A DNA stretch of 64,000 bases, from positions 1 to 64,000 of the forward strand of contig NZ_QUFB01000010.1 of the NCBI RefSeq assembly GCF_003478335.1, read 5' to 3'. Source of the DNA: Clostridium sp. AM49-4BH (GTDB lineage Bacteria > Bacillota > Clostridia > Lachnospirales > Lachnospiraceae). Both the position numbers and the translations under genes were made by a program. Of the stretch, positions 36,783 to 45,016 are shown one piece after another (position 1 is the first letter of the stretch; every line of letters starts with the position of its first letter). Below the pieces are notes generated by a model. It saw only the letters and a list, made by a program, of their open reading frames with translations. It did not search any database and was not told the origin of the DNA.

Positions 36783-38166
36783 AATACACCCCATTACTTT
36801 CTATCGTAACTTCAATACCATCTTCAACTAATTTCCGGAAAAATCGTCGCTGTATCGATACATCACGCAGCGTTGAACTGAAATTTAACACTAATTCATC
36901 CCGATAAGAACAAAGCAGCGCTTTAATATGCTGTCCTGTTGACATAGCGATCATTCCATGAAATTTTTCTATGAAAGGCTCGTATTCTTTCTGTACCTGA
37001 AAGGCTCCAATATTCGTAAGCGTACTCGTATTCGCTCTAGCCGAAGAACGATATACAAAACGCATAGCAAGCACTTTAATAAACATTGGAACTGAGCGCA
37101 GAAAAATGTTTTTCTGATTGGACACATTATAGGAAAACAATTCTTCCAAATGTTCTTTTGTGATCTGCTCACGCAGACTCATTGTCACCAATTCCAAAAT
37201 CCTGTCAAATGATTCCCCGGTCCGATCGGCTGCATATACCGCACTGACCATGACGAAAAAATTTCTCGTTGTTACAGACTCAAAATACGGTCTCAAATTC
37301 ACAGGAACCGCTACCGCGATCGGACGGCTTGACGGGCTCTCCTTAAGATACTCCTTGTATATGCTGTAAATAAATACAGCCGTCATATATTCATTGATAC
37401 TGACGTCCCTCTGATGACAAACCTGTTTCACTGCAGAAAGAGACATACTTCCATGGATCACACCAAGTTCTCCGGTCGGAAGATGTTCTCCCTTAACCTC
37501 TACGGCACGTGCTGTTTTATAACCCTTGTTATGACTTTTCTTATAATTTTTGACATAGCTGTCCTCCGTGCTTAAAGACGTCAGATCCGATAAACCTTTC
37601 TGTCCGCCGAAGTCCGTCTCAGGATGTGCCAATCGCAAATAACAATACGTTAATTCCCGCAAAAAATTAACGGCTCCCATACCATCTGCCAACACATGAA
37701 ATACCTCCAAATTAATGCGGTTGCGATAATAACTCACTCGAAACAAATAGCCGTTATTTTCATAGGGTTCAATATAACTGCAAGGATATTTATCCTCTAA
37801 TTCCACCAATGGCGGTGCCTTATAATTTGTCTCAAAATAATTCCAAAACAATCCTTTGCGCATACGTACCCGAAAGGTATCAAACACCGGAAGTACTTCA
37901 TCCAGTGCCTGCTGCAATAAATCCCGTTCAACATGATCCGACAGCGTCACGCTGATCCGATACACGTTAGTCATATTCTGCGTTGCAATAGCCGGAAAAA
38001 GGTTGGCGGTATTATCAAGTCGTTCCCAGGCGGCTACTTCTCTTTTTTTGCGCCGGCTGACATTTTGCTGTTTTTCAAGCTGTTGTCTGTTTTTACGCCG
38101 TTTTTTCCGCTTCCTTTTCTCCTGCTTCCACCGCTCTTTGCCACGATTACGATCGCGTTCACTCAT
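36775..38166 (-). CDS. Condensation-domain/alcohol acetyltransferase-like acyltransferase (element cargo)
   Basis: 463-residue protein with the chloramphenicol-acetyltransferase/condensation fold. The active-site motif is LEVFHVLADGMGAVNFLREL (HxxxDG). It also has VAVPVNLRPYFES, TLTNIGAF and a Lys/Arg-rich first 50 residues that may contact membrane or nucleic acid. Such enzymes acylate an alcohol, amine or carrier-bound substrate; the substrate is unknown. The start is ATG 38166, nine bases after AAGGAG; an open frame upstream crosses the element end. It is the first cargo gene, its ribosome site lies 55 bp inside the right end, and it overlaps the membrane protein gene. Confidence 0.78.
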   Translation of the reverse strand: MSERDRNRGKERWKQEKRKRKKRRKNRQQLEKQQNVSRRKKREVAAWERLDNTANLFPAIATQNMTNVYRISVTLSDHVERDLLQQALDEVLPVFDTFRVRMRKGLFWNYFETNYKAPPLVELEDKYPCSYIEPYENNGYLFRVSYYRNRINLEVFHVLADGMGAVNFLRELTYCYLRLAHPETDFGGQKGLSDLTSLSTEDSYVKNYKKSHNKGYKTARAVEVKGEHLPTGELGVIHGSMSLSAVKQVCHQRDVSINEYMTAVFIYSIYKEYLKESPSSRPIAVAVPVNLRPYFESVTTRNFFVMVSAVYAADRTGESFDRILELVTMSLREQITKEHLEELFSYNVSNQKNIFLRSVPMFIKVLAMRFVYRSSARANTSTLTNIGAFQVQKEYEPFIEKFHGMIAMSTGQHIKALLCSYRDELVLNFSSTLRDVSIQRRFFRKLVEDGIEVTIESNGVYYE

Positions 38167-38210
38167 ACTGTTACTCCTTACCTGTAAGACGCCGGGTAAC
38201 GAAAGCTGTC

Positions 38211-38240
38211 TTCGAACTCCATCCCCCGAATATATAATCG
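38211..38240. other. Right recombination junction (attR)
   Basis: Element sequence with TTCGAACTCCA (38211-38221) and TCCCCCG runs into sleC-like sequence from 38229. The arm mirrors TGGTGTTCGAA at 33042-33052. The C run is five here and four at the left junction. Confidence 0.8.
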
Positions 38241-38998
38241 TCCATGATGGACCACCATCGGACTCCCGCGCCAAAAACTATTATGTCAAATATAAAGATT
38301 ATATAAAAAATGTTGCCTCCAGTGAAATCTATGCCACTTGGCCGGAGGAAACACTGATTGCTAATATTCTTGCCATTCAGTCCATTACGCTCAACCGCGT
38401 ATATACCGAATGGTACCGCAATAAAAACTATGATTTTACGATCACATCCTCTACTGCCTATGATCAAAAATGGATCTCCGGACGCAATATTTATGCTTCC
38501 ATATCACAAACTGTAGATTCCATTTTTTCCAATTATCTGGCACGGCCTAATATTACACAGCCGATCTTTACACAATACTGTGACGGACGTCAAGTATCCT
38601 GTCCTAACTGGATGCGGCAGTGGGAATCCAAAACGCTTGGTGACCGCGGCTACTCTGCCATCGAAATACTACGCTATTTCTACGGTAATTCCATGTACAT
38701 CGCTTCCTCAGAGGAAATTTCCGGAGTGCCATCTTCCTGGCCGGGCTCAGATCTGACGATCGGCAGCAGCGGTCAAAAAGTACGCCAGCTGCAGCAACAG
38801 CTTAACACGATCGCCGGTGCTTACCCACTGATCCCAAAACTTGCTGTAGATGGTATTTACGGAAAAAAGACAGCGGAAGCAGTCAAAACCTTTCAACAGA
38901 TCTTTAACCTTCCGGCAACAGGCGTAACTGACTATCCGACCTGGTATAAAATCAGCGAGATTTATGTTGGCGTAAGCCGTATTGCTGAACTGATGTGA
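38229..38998 (+). CDS. sleC: SleC-like spore cortex-lytic enzyme, C-terminal segment (interrupted gene, part 2)
   Basis: Supplies the remaining 256 codons of the enzyme. It opens with EYIIVHDGPPSDSRAKNYYV, continuing VVIP of part 1. Residues to about 190 of this segment form the SpoIID/LytB-like lytic region: NVASSEIYATWPEETL, TLNRVYTEWYRNKNYDF, TSSTAYDQ, TQYCDGRQVSCPNW. A peptidoglycan-binding domain ends it (LTIGSSGQKVRQLQQQLN, DGIYGKKTAEAVKTFQQIF, DYPTWYKIS). No start codon or ribosome site precedes it in this arrangement; the frame is open upstream only through element sequence. The stop directly abuts the convergent aminopeptidase stop. There is no visible decay, which argues for a gene still under selection. 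Confidence 0.9.
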
Positions 38999-40267
38999 TC
39001 AGTCAACTCCATAAAAATGCTCACAAAGACGGATCAACGCATCCAAATCTTTTGTTCCGGCTGTCTCCATTGCCGAATGCATCGCCCACTGTGCCAGCCC
39101 AATATCCACTGATGGTATCGACACATGCGCCGTTGAGATATTTCCTAACGTGGAACCACCGGCAATATCCGAACGGTTATGGTACGATTGACAAGGCACA
39201 CCCGCTCCTTTGCACAGCGTACGCAAATATCCTGACGTCATGGCATCGGATGTATACTTTTGACCACCGTGAAATTTAAGCACGATCCCACCATTAAGCA
39301 AAGGCTGATTGGTGGGGTCCGCTTTGCTTTCATAATTCGGATGGATCCCATGCGCATTATCTGCAGAGATCAAAAAACTGTTGGTGATCATTCGCCTCTT
39401 ACCACCATCGGAGATTCCGATTGCTTCTGTGATCCAGGTAATCACATCCTCCAAAAAAGTAGAATCTGCTCCTTGTCTCGTCCCGCTTCCCACTTCCTCA
39501 TTATGGAAAACCGCCGCCATCGCTATCTTATTGTGAACACGTGAGGAAAGCAGTCCTTGTATAACACCATAAGCGCATTGTTGATCATCCAGTCTCGGTG
39601 CCAATATCCATTCTCCGTCTCTGCCAACAAAGTGTCCCTTTTCACGGACATATAAATACAATTCCTGCCCTACGATCTGGCCTGGCTGTACTCCGGCTGC
39701 ACCGGCTGCCAATTCACGGATCCCGGCACCATCTTCCTGCGCATAAACCGGAAGCATATCCTCTTGCACATTAAACGTCTTGCCGGCATTTACGTTGCGG
39801 TCCATATGAATTGCCAAACTCGGTATAACAAGCAGATCACGGTCAATCGAAACCAATCTGCTCTCTATCCCATGTTCTCCGGCAACTGCTACTCGTCCGG
39901 CAATTGAAAGTGCACGATCAAACCAACTGGAGAGTATCATTCCACCATATTTTTCTACATTTAATGTTATATAATATTTCTTCTTAATCTCCGGGTGCTC
40001 TTTGATCAAAAAAGCCGGCGAATCACTGTGGGCTGCCGCAATATGAAATCCAACCGGCTCTTGTTCCGGCATTCGCCAAGCGATCAGTGATGCATCGTTA
40101 CGTATTGTATAATAAGCCTTGCCATACTCTATATTCATTGGCTTATTCTCCGGAAGATATACAAAGCCTGCCGCATCTAACTGTCGGCGCATATTGTATA
40201 CAACGTGAAATGCACTTGGACTCTGCTCTATAAAGGTTAATAATTTCTCTGCATTCTCATTACTCAT
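38999..40267 (-). CDS. M18-family aminopeptidase
   Basis: Zinc-dependent cytosolic exopeptidase of 422 residues. Metal ligands are visible in AAHSDSPAFLIKEHPE (His), RLDDQQCAYG (Asp), FHNEEVGSGTRQGADS (catalytic Glu pair), LISADNAHGIHPNY (Asp) and GGSTLGNISTAHVSIPSVDIG (His). NVEKYGGMILSSWFDRALS is typical of M18. Start ATG 40267 follows CAGGGTGAT. It removes N-terminal residues from peptides, with acidic or neutral preference depending on the member. Confidence 0.93.
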   Translation of the reverse strand: MSNENAEKLLTFIEQSPSAFHVVYNMRRQLDAAGFVYLPENKPMNIEYGKAYYTIRNDASLIAWRMPEQEPVGFHIAAAHSDSPAFLIKEHPEIKKKYYITLNVEKYGGMILSSWFDRALSIAGRVAVAGEHGIESRLVSIDRDLLVIPSLAIHMDRNVNAGKTFNVQEDMLPVYAQEDGAGIRELAAGAAGVQPGQIVGQELYLYVREKGHFVGRDGEWILAPRLDDQQCAYGVIQGLLSSRVHNKIAMAAVFHNEEVGSGTRQGADSTFLEDVITWITEAIGISDGGKRRMITNSFLISADNAHGIHPNYESKADPTNQPLLNGGIVLKFHGGQKYTSDAMTSGYLRTLCKGAGVPCQSYHNRSDIAGGSTLGNISTAHVSIPSVDIGLAQWAMHSAMETAGTKDLDALIRLCEHFYGVD

Positions 40268-40454
40268 ATGGATCACCCTGCCCTTTCCGGTATTCTTACT
40301 GCGAATCCTATACCACCAGCTAATATCTGCCTATTATTATACCCATTTTTAATAGATAACGCAATTCCCTGCATCGACATCCACCATATTATATGCATTC
40401 CGCAAAGCTAGATTTTTTCGGTTCGAAAATCTTTAAGCTTACAAATAAATTTTC

Positions 40455-40483
40455 TTGATTTCCGCCCCCATATACGATATACT
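40455..40483 (+). promoter_or_regulatory. Promoter of the cellobiose phosphorylase gene
   Basis: -35 TTGATT (40455-40460), exactly 17 bp, -10 TATACT (40478-40483). The start codon is 47 bp downstream. tttccgccccc in the spacer and gcgggcgga just before the ribosome site are complementary and may form a leader hairpin or an operator. Confidence 0.7.
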
Positions 40484-40529
40484 TTTATCTGAATACAAAT
40501 GTATGCCTGCGGGCGGAATGGAGGATAAT

Positions 40530-42971
40530 ATGAAATTTGGTTTTTTTGACGATCCGAATAAGGAATATGTCATCACTACACCGAAAACACCGCTTCCTTG
40601 GATCAATTATCTTGGAAGTAACAACTTCTTTTCTTTAATTTCCAATACTTGCGGTGGTTATAGTTTTTATAAGGACGCTAAACTTCTTCGTTTAACGCGT
40701 TATCGTTACAATAACATCCCGAACGATGAAGGCGGCCGTTATTATTACATTAAAGATGGTAATACAGTTTGGAACCCTGGCTGGCAGCCTGTAAAGGCAG
40801 AGTTGGACTCTTATGAATGTCGTCACGGTATGGGTTACAGCCGTTTCACTTCCGTTAAAAACGGTTTAAAGGCATCTTTGCTTGCTTTTGTACCTGTCAA
40901 TGATAACTGTGAGGTTAATCAGCTTACTCTGACCAACGAAAGCAACGAGAAAAAATCATTCTCTGTATTTTCATATATTGAGTTTTGTCTCTGGAATGCC
41001 ATGGATGATATGACAAACTATCAGCGTAACTTAAATATCGGTGAAGTTGAAGTCATTCATTCTACAATCTATCACAAAACAGAGTACCGTGAGCGTCGTA
41101 ACCACTTTGCAGTTTATTCTGTAAACTGTCCGGTAGACGGCTTTGATACAAGCCGCGATGAATTTTTAGGTGCTTACCGTGGAGTTACGGATCCTCAGGT
41201 TGTTGCCGAGGGCAAATCTCATAACTCTGTTGCCAGCGGATGGTATCCGATCGGATCTCATCAGATTAATATTACTTTGGAGCCGGGTGAGTCTAAAAGC
41301 CTTATCTTCGTACTGGGCTACTGTGAGAATCCGGAAGACCAGAAGTTTACTGCACCAAACGTTATCAATAAGAAACCTGCTGATGAATTATTGGCAAAAT
41401 ATCAGACAGATGCACAGGTAGATGCCGCTCTTGCTGAATTGAAAGAGAATTGGGAAAATCTGTTATCTAAATTTACCGTAAGATCTGATGAAGAAAAACT
41501 TGATCGCATGGTAAATATCTGGAACCAGTATCAGTGTATGGTTACCTTTAACATGTCACGTTCCGCTTCTTACTACGAGTCCGGTATCGGTCGTGGTATG
41601 GGATTCCGTGATTCCTGTCAGGATCTGCTCGGTTTCGTTCATCTGATCCCTGAGCGCGCAAGAGAAAGAATCATTGATATTGCTTCTACGCAGTTTGAAG
41701 ACGGAAGCGCTTATCATCAGTATCAGCCACTTACCAAAAAAGGTAATGCAGACATCGGATCCGGCTTTAACGATGATCCTTTGTGGCTGATCGCAGGTAC
41801 TTCAGCATATATCCGCGAGACAGGCGATACTTCTATCTTAGAAGAAATGGTACCGTTTGATAATGATGAATCCAAGGCAGTTCCGTTAATGGAGCATTTG
41901 AAGAGATCTTTCGATTACATTGTGAATCACAAAGGACCTCATAATCTTCCACTCATCGGACGCGCCGACTGGAATGACTGCCTCAACTTAAACTGCTTCT
42001 CTGAGCATCCGGGTGAATCTTTCCAGACCTTTGGTCCTAGTGAAGGTCCGGTTGCTGAGTCCGTATTTATCGGTGGAATGTTTGTAAAATATGGTAAAGA
42101 ATATGCTGATCTGTGTGCTTACACAGGTAATCAGGCTGAAGCTGACCGTGCGCTTGCTGAAGTTGAAGCAATGAACAAAGCAGTGTTAGCAGACGGCTGG
42201 GACGGCGAATGGTTTGTCCGTGCTTATGATGCACAGAGCAACAAAGTCGGTTCCAAAGAATGCGAAGAAGGTCAGATCTACATTGAGCCTCAGGGCTTCT
42301 GCGTTCTCGCCGGTATCGGTGTTGAGACAGGTGAAGCTAAGAAAGCATTGGATTCTGTAAAAGAAAAACTGGATACAAAGTACGGTATTGTATTGTTACA
42401 GCCGCCTTACACCAAATACCATGTAGAACTTGGAGAAATCTCCTCTTATCCACCTGGATATAAAGAGAATGCAGGTATCTTCTGCCACAATAACCCTTGG
42501 GTATCTTGTGCTGAGACTGTTATCGGTCGTGGTAACCGTGCTTTCGAGATCTACAAAAAGACTTGTCCTGCTTATATCGAGGATATCAGCGAGATCCATT
42601 GCACAGAGCCATATGTATACTCTCAGATGATCGCCGGTAAAGATGCGCACTTCTTCGGACAGGCTAAGAACAGCTGGCTTACAGGTACCGCTGCCTGGAC
42701 ATTTGTAAATGTTTCTCAGTATATCTTAGGTGTTGTTCCAACTCTCAATGGTTTGAGCGTTGATCCTTGTATTCCATCCGAGATGGGAACCTCTTTCACT
42801 ATGACACGTAAGTATCGTGAAGGTGTGTATAACATCAAGGTTGAAAACCCAAATAAGGTTGAAAAAGGCGTTGCCAAGATCGTTGTAGACGGCAAAGAAT
42901 ATACAGGAACCACTGTTATCCCTTATGAGAAGGGCAAAACCTCATACGATGTAACTATCGTAATGGGCTGA
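40530..42971 (+). CDS. Cellobiose phosphorylase (GH94)
   Basis: Cytosolic phosphorolysis of cellobiose to glucose 1-phosphate and glucose, saving ATP during cellulose or beta-glucan use. It has 813 residues, the usual size. The N-terminus [28 protein letters not shown] and [19 protein letters not shown] are nearly invariant in the family. [15 protein letters not shown] and [12 protein letters not shown] (general acid Asp) mark the (alpha/alpha)6 catalytic domain. The start is ATG 40530, seven bases after GGAGG; an earlier in-frame ATG at 40455 lies in the promoter. It is a lone gene, with no sugar transporter or regulator next to it. Confidence 0.95.
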   Translation: MKFGFFDDPNKEYVITTPKTPLPWINYLGSNNFFSLISNTCGGYSFYKDAKLLRLTRYRYNNIPNDEGGRYYYIKDGNTVWNPGWQPVKAELDSYECRHGMGYSRFTSVKNGLKASLLAFVPVNDNCEVNQLTLTNESNEKKSFSVFSYIEFCLWNAMDDMTNYQRNLNIGEVEVIHSTIYHKTEYRERRNHFAVYSVNCPVDGFDTSRDEFLGAYRGVTDPQVVAEGKSHNSVASGWYPIGSHQINITLEPGESKSLIFVLGYCENPEDQKFTAPNVINKKPADELLAKYQTDAQVDAALAELKENWENLLSKFTVRSDEEKLDRMVNIWNQYQCMVTFNMSRSASYYESGIGRGMGFRDSCQDLLGFVHLIPERARERIIDIASTQFEDGSAYHQYQPLTKKGNADIGSGFNDDPLWLIAGTSAYIRETGDTSILEEMVPFDNDESKAVPLMEHLKRSFDYIVNHKGPHNLPLIGRADWNDCLNLNCFSEHPGESFQTFGPSEGPVAESVFIGGMFVKYGKEYADLCAYTGNQAEADRALAEVEAMNKAVLADGWDGEWFVRAYDAQSNKVGSKECEEGQIYIEPQGFCVLAGIGVETGEAKKALDSVKEKLDTKYGIVLLQPPYTKYHVELGEISSYPPGYKENAGIFCHNNPWVSCAETVIGRGNRAFEIYKKTCPAYIEDISEIHCTEPYVYSQMIAGKDAHFFGQAKNSWLTGTAAWTFVNVSQYILGVVPTLNGLSVDPCIPSEMGTSFTMTRKYREGVYNIKVENPNKVEKGVAKIVVDGKEYTGTTVIPYEKGKTSYDVTIVMG

Positions 42972-43065
42972 TCAATGGTCATCCTCTAATAAGATGATAG
43001 CACCAAAAAACAGACAGTGACGGAAACGTTGCTGTCTGTCATAAAAGTTCTATTATCCTTTCATG

Positions 43066-43137
43066 AAAAATAGCACAGATTGGTATCAACTTCCAAAAAT
43101 TCAACTTGGAAGGGCACCTCATATCTGTGCTATTTTT
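43066..43137. terminator. 72-bp perfect-stem palindrome between convergent genes
   Basis: aaaaatagcacagat (43066-43080) pairs perfectly with 43123-43137. The 42-base loop contains a second stem, cttccaa (43090-43096) with ttggaag (43106-43112). A/T tails on both sides let it end transcripts from cellobiose phosphorylase (+) and folA (-). A weaker acagacag/ctgtctgt hairpin lies just upstream at about 43010-43040. Confidence 0.65.
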
Positions 43138-43205
43138 AGATTTAAAATAATAATAATTTAACACTCTATTTTTATATTTATACGCTGATCATTACTATCG
43201 AATTC

Positions 43206-43727
43206 TTATTGTATACGTTGATAGGTGATAAATTCATATATCACATTTTGCTGTGGATCTTTTTGCAGAAAAGACTGCTCGCAGATTTCCCAATCCTGGC
43301 TTTCATCTAAATTCGGGAAATAAGCATCTGCCTCATATTGACGATGCACTTTTGTAATATAAGCTGTATCACAATACGGAAGCAGCAGACGATATACTTC
43401 TTCCCCACCAATTACATAGACTTCCTGACCCGGATACTGTTTCACATACTGTTTGAGTTCCTGCAGGCTATGTAATACCTGCGCACCTTCAAAACAATAC
43501 GTCTCATCCGTAGAAAGAACTATATTGGTGCGATCAGGCAACGCCCGTGCACCCGGAAGTCCCTCCATTGTTTTTCTGCCTCCAACAACAATCTTTCCGA
43601 TCGTATGCGCCTTAAATGCTTTTTTATCAGCCGGGATATCAACCAACAATTGTCCCTGTCTGCCAATTCCCCAATGGTCATCTACACATGCGATCAACTT
43701 CCAGTCATATCTATACTCTACATCCAT
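43206..43727 (-). CDS. folA: Dihydrofolate reductase
   Basis: NADPH-dependent reduction of dihydrofolate, 173 residues. KLIACVDDHWGIGRQGQLLVDIPADKKAFK carries the substrate Asp; KIVVGGRKTMEGLPG and VYVIGGEEVYRLLLPYCDTAYITKV complete the NADPH and folate sites. The sequence is somewhat divergent in the Met20 loop (HWGIGRQGQLLVDIPAD). It starts 2 bp after the hflX stop on the same strand, so the two are likely coupled. Confidence 0.94.
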   Translation of the reverse strand: MDVEYRYDWKLIACVDDHWGIGRQGQLLVDIPADKKAFKAHTIGKIVVGGRKTMEGLPGARALPDRTNIVLSTDETYCFEGAQVLHSLQELKQYVKQYPGQEVYVIGGEEVYRLLLPYCDTAYITKVHRQYEADAYFPNLDESQDWEICEQSFLQKDPQQNVIYEFITYQRIQ

Positions 43728-43729
43728 GT

Positions 43730-44992
43730 CTATTGATCATCCTCACCATCTGCACTTTGAAACAGATAGGCATACTCTCTTGGTACATATGCTTTTACTT
43801 TGGTGCCATCATTTTCATAACTTTCTTCCAACACCTGGCCATATTTACGCAACAAATTGATCTGAGAACCATCTGTATAAGGAATTATTTTGTCGATAAG
43901 TACCTGACCGGCTTTCAACAATTCGCTCAACGCATCTAACATTTCCTCCACACCTTCTCCCGAACGTGCTGAAATGCGAACTGTTCGGTCTGCACGCAGA
44001 TCTTTGAGCACCTGCTCTCCCTCTAAACGATCAATCTTATTAAATGCAGTGACGATCTGTTTATCGCCAATTTCCAGCTTACGAAGTGTTTCATACACTG
44101 TATGCATCTGCATATCCAGATCCGGATTCGAGCAATCTACGACATGCAAAATAATATCTGCGTATTTTGCCTCTTCCAATGTACTTCGAAATGCTCGGAT
44201 CAAATGATGTGGTAATTTGCGAATAAACCCAACCGTATCCGTAAAAAGCATTTCTTCACCGTCTTCACGAACAAGTTTGCGGGTAGTTGGATCCAGTGTC
44301 GCAAACAACTGATCCTCCGACAAAACACCTGCTCCGGTCAAATAATTGAGTAACGTTGATTTTCCTGCGTTGGTATATCCTACGATTGCAACAACCGGTG
44401 TAGGATTCTCCTGCCTCTTCTTACGAGTCAACTCTCTGGTACGTTTCACCTGCTCCAATTCACGTTTCACAAGCGTAATACGTTCCTTGATCAGACGCCG
44501 ATCCATCTCCAGTTTCTGCTCACCGGGACCTCTCGTACCAATTCCTCCACCCAGACGGGATAATTCGCTGCGTCCTCCTACCAAATGCGAAGCACGGTAC
44601 CTAAGCTGTGCTAATTCTACCTGTAACTTTCCCTCGCTGGTCGATGCTCTTTTGGCAAAAATATCAAGTATCATAACCGTTCGGTCAATGACCTTGATCT
44701 CCAATGCATCCTGAAGATTGTGATATTGTGCCGGAGATAACTCATCATCACATACTACTGCATCTGCATCCAGAGAGATCGCCAGATTCTTAATCTCCTC
44801 TATTTTTCCTTTACCCACATACGTTCCGGCATGTACTTTTTCTCTATTCTGTATTACTTTAGCAACAGTCACCGCACCCGCCGTCTGTCCCAATTCTTCC
44901 AACTCATCCAGAGATTGTTCGGTATCGTCTCCATCCGCCGTCGCAACAGCGACCAAAATAATGCGTTCTTTCTGCTCTTCGGTCTCAAACAT
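43730..44992 (-). CDS. hflX: GTPase HflX
   Basis: Ribosome-associated GTPase that splits or rescues 70S ribosomes under stress; 420 residues. The N-terminal HflX domain includes GTYVGKGKIEEIKNLA and the Gly-rich GGRSELSRLGGGIGTRGPGE loop, followed by a coiled-coil linker. G domain: GYTNAGKSTLLNYL (G1), DTVGFIRKLPHHLI (G3), TAFNKIDRL (G4), SARSGEG (G5). Placed between the TPR lipoprotein and folA on the minus strand. Confidence 0.96.
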   Translation of the reverse strand: MFETEEQKERIILVAVATADGDDTEQSLDELEELGQTAGAVTVAKVIQNREKVHAGTYVGKGKIEEIKNLAISLDADAVVCDDELSPAQYHNLQDALEIKVIDRTVMILDIFAKRASTSEGKLQVELAQLRYRASHLVGGRSELSRLGGGIGTRGPGEQKLEMDRRLIKERITLVKRELEQVKRTRELTRKKRQENPTPVVAIVGYTNAGKSTLLNYLTGAGVLSEDQLFATLDPTTRKLVREDGEEMLFTDTVGFIRKLPHHLIRAFRSTLEEAKYADIILHVVDCSNPDLDMQMHTVYETLRKLEIGDKQIVTAFNKIDRLEGEQVLKDLRADRTVRISARSGEGVEEMLDALSELLKAGQVLIDKIIPYTDGSQINLLRKYGQVLEESYENDGTKVKAYVPREYAYLFQSADGEDDQ

Positions 44993-45016
44993 TACTATCT
45001 AACCAAACCTTTCTCT

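Larger units (their letters stand above)
33041..38228 (-). mobile_element. 5.19-kb serine-recombinase element interrupting the sleC-like gene
   Basis: The ends are fixed by where the sleC-like reading frame stops and resumes; removal of 5,188 bp joins 33040 to 38229 in frame. Content, all on the minus strand: condensation-domain acyltransferase, membrane protein, esterase, then two overlapping serine recombinases abutting the left end. Joining the element ends gives a dyad of 11-bp arms around TCCCCCGC, typical of an attP-like site. There are no transfer, replication or phage structural genes, so it is not self-transmissible. The layout resembles intervening elements such as skin, which serine recombinase SpoIVCA removes during sporulation; regulated excision here is inference. 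Confidence 0.85.

Noticed and set aside
33041..38228. Integrative conjugative element or prophage
   Set aside because: No relaxase, coupling protein, replication, capsid or lysis genes were found; only recombinases and three metabolic-type genes are present.
38171..38467. A 98-codon minus-strand frame across the right end of the element
   Set aside because: It is antisense to the sleC-like coding sequence, lacks a ribosome site and has no family features. Only its last 18 codons matter, as the possible read-through tail of recombinase A in the circle.
43066..43137. Terminal inverted repeats of an insertion sequence
   Set aside because: The whole unit is 72 bp with no transposase and no clear target duplication; a terminator or small palindromic repeat fits better.
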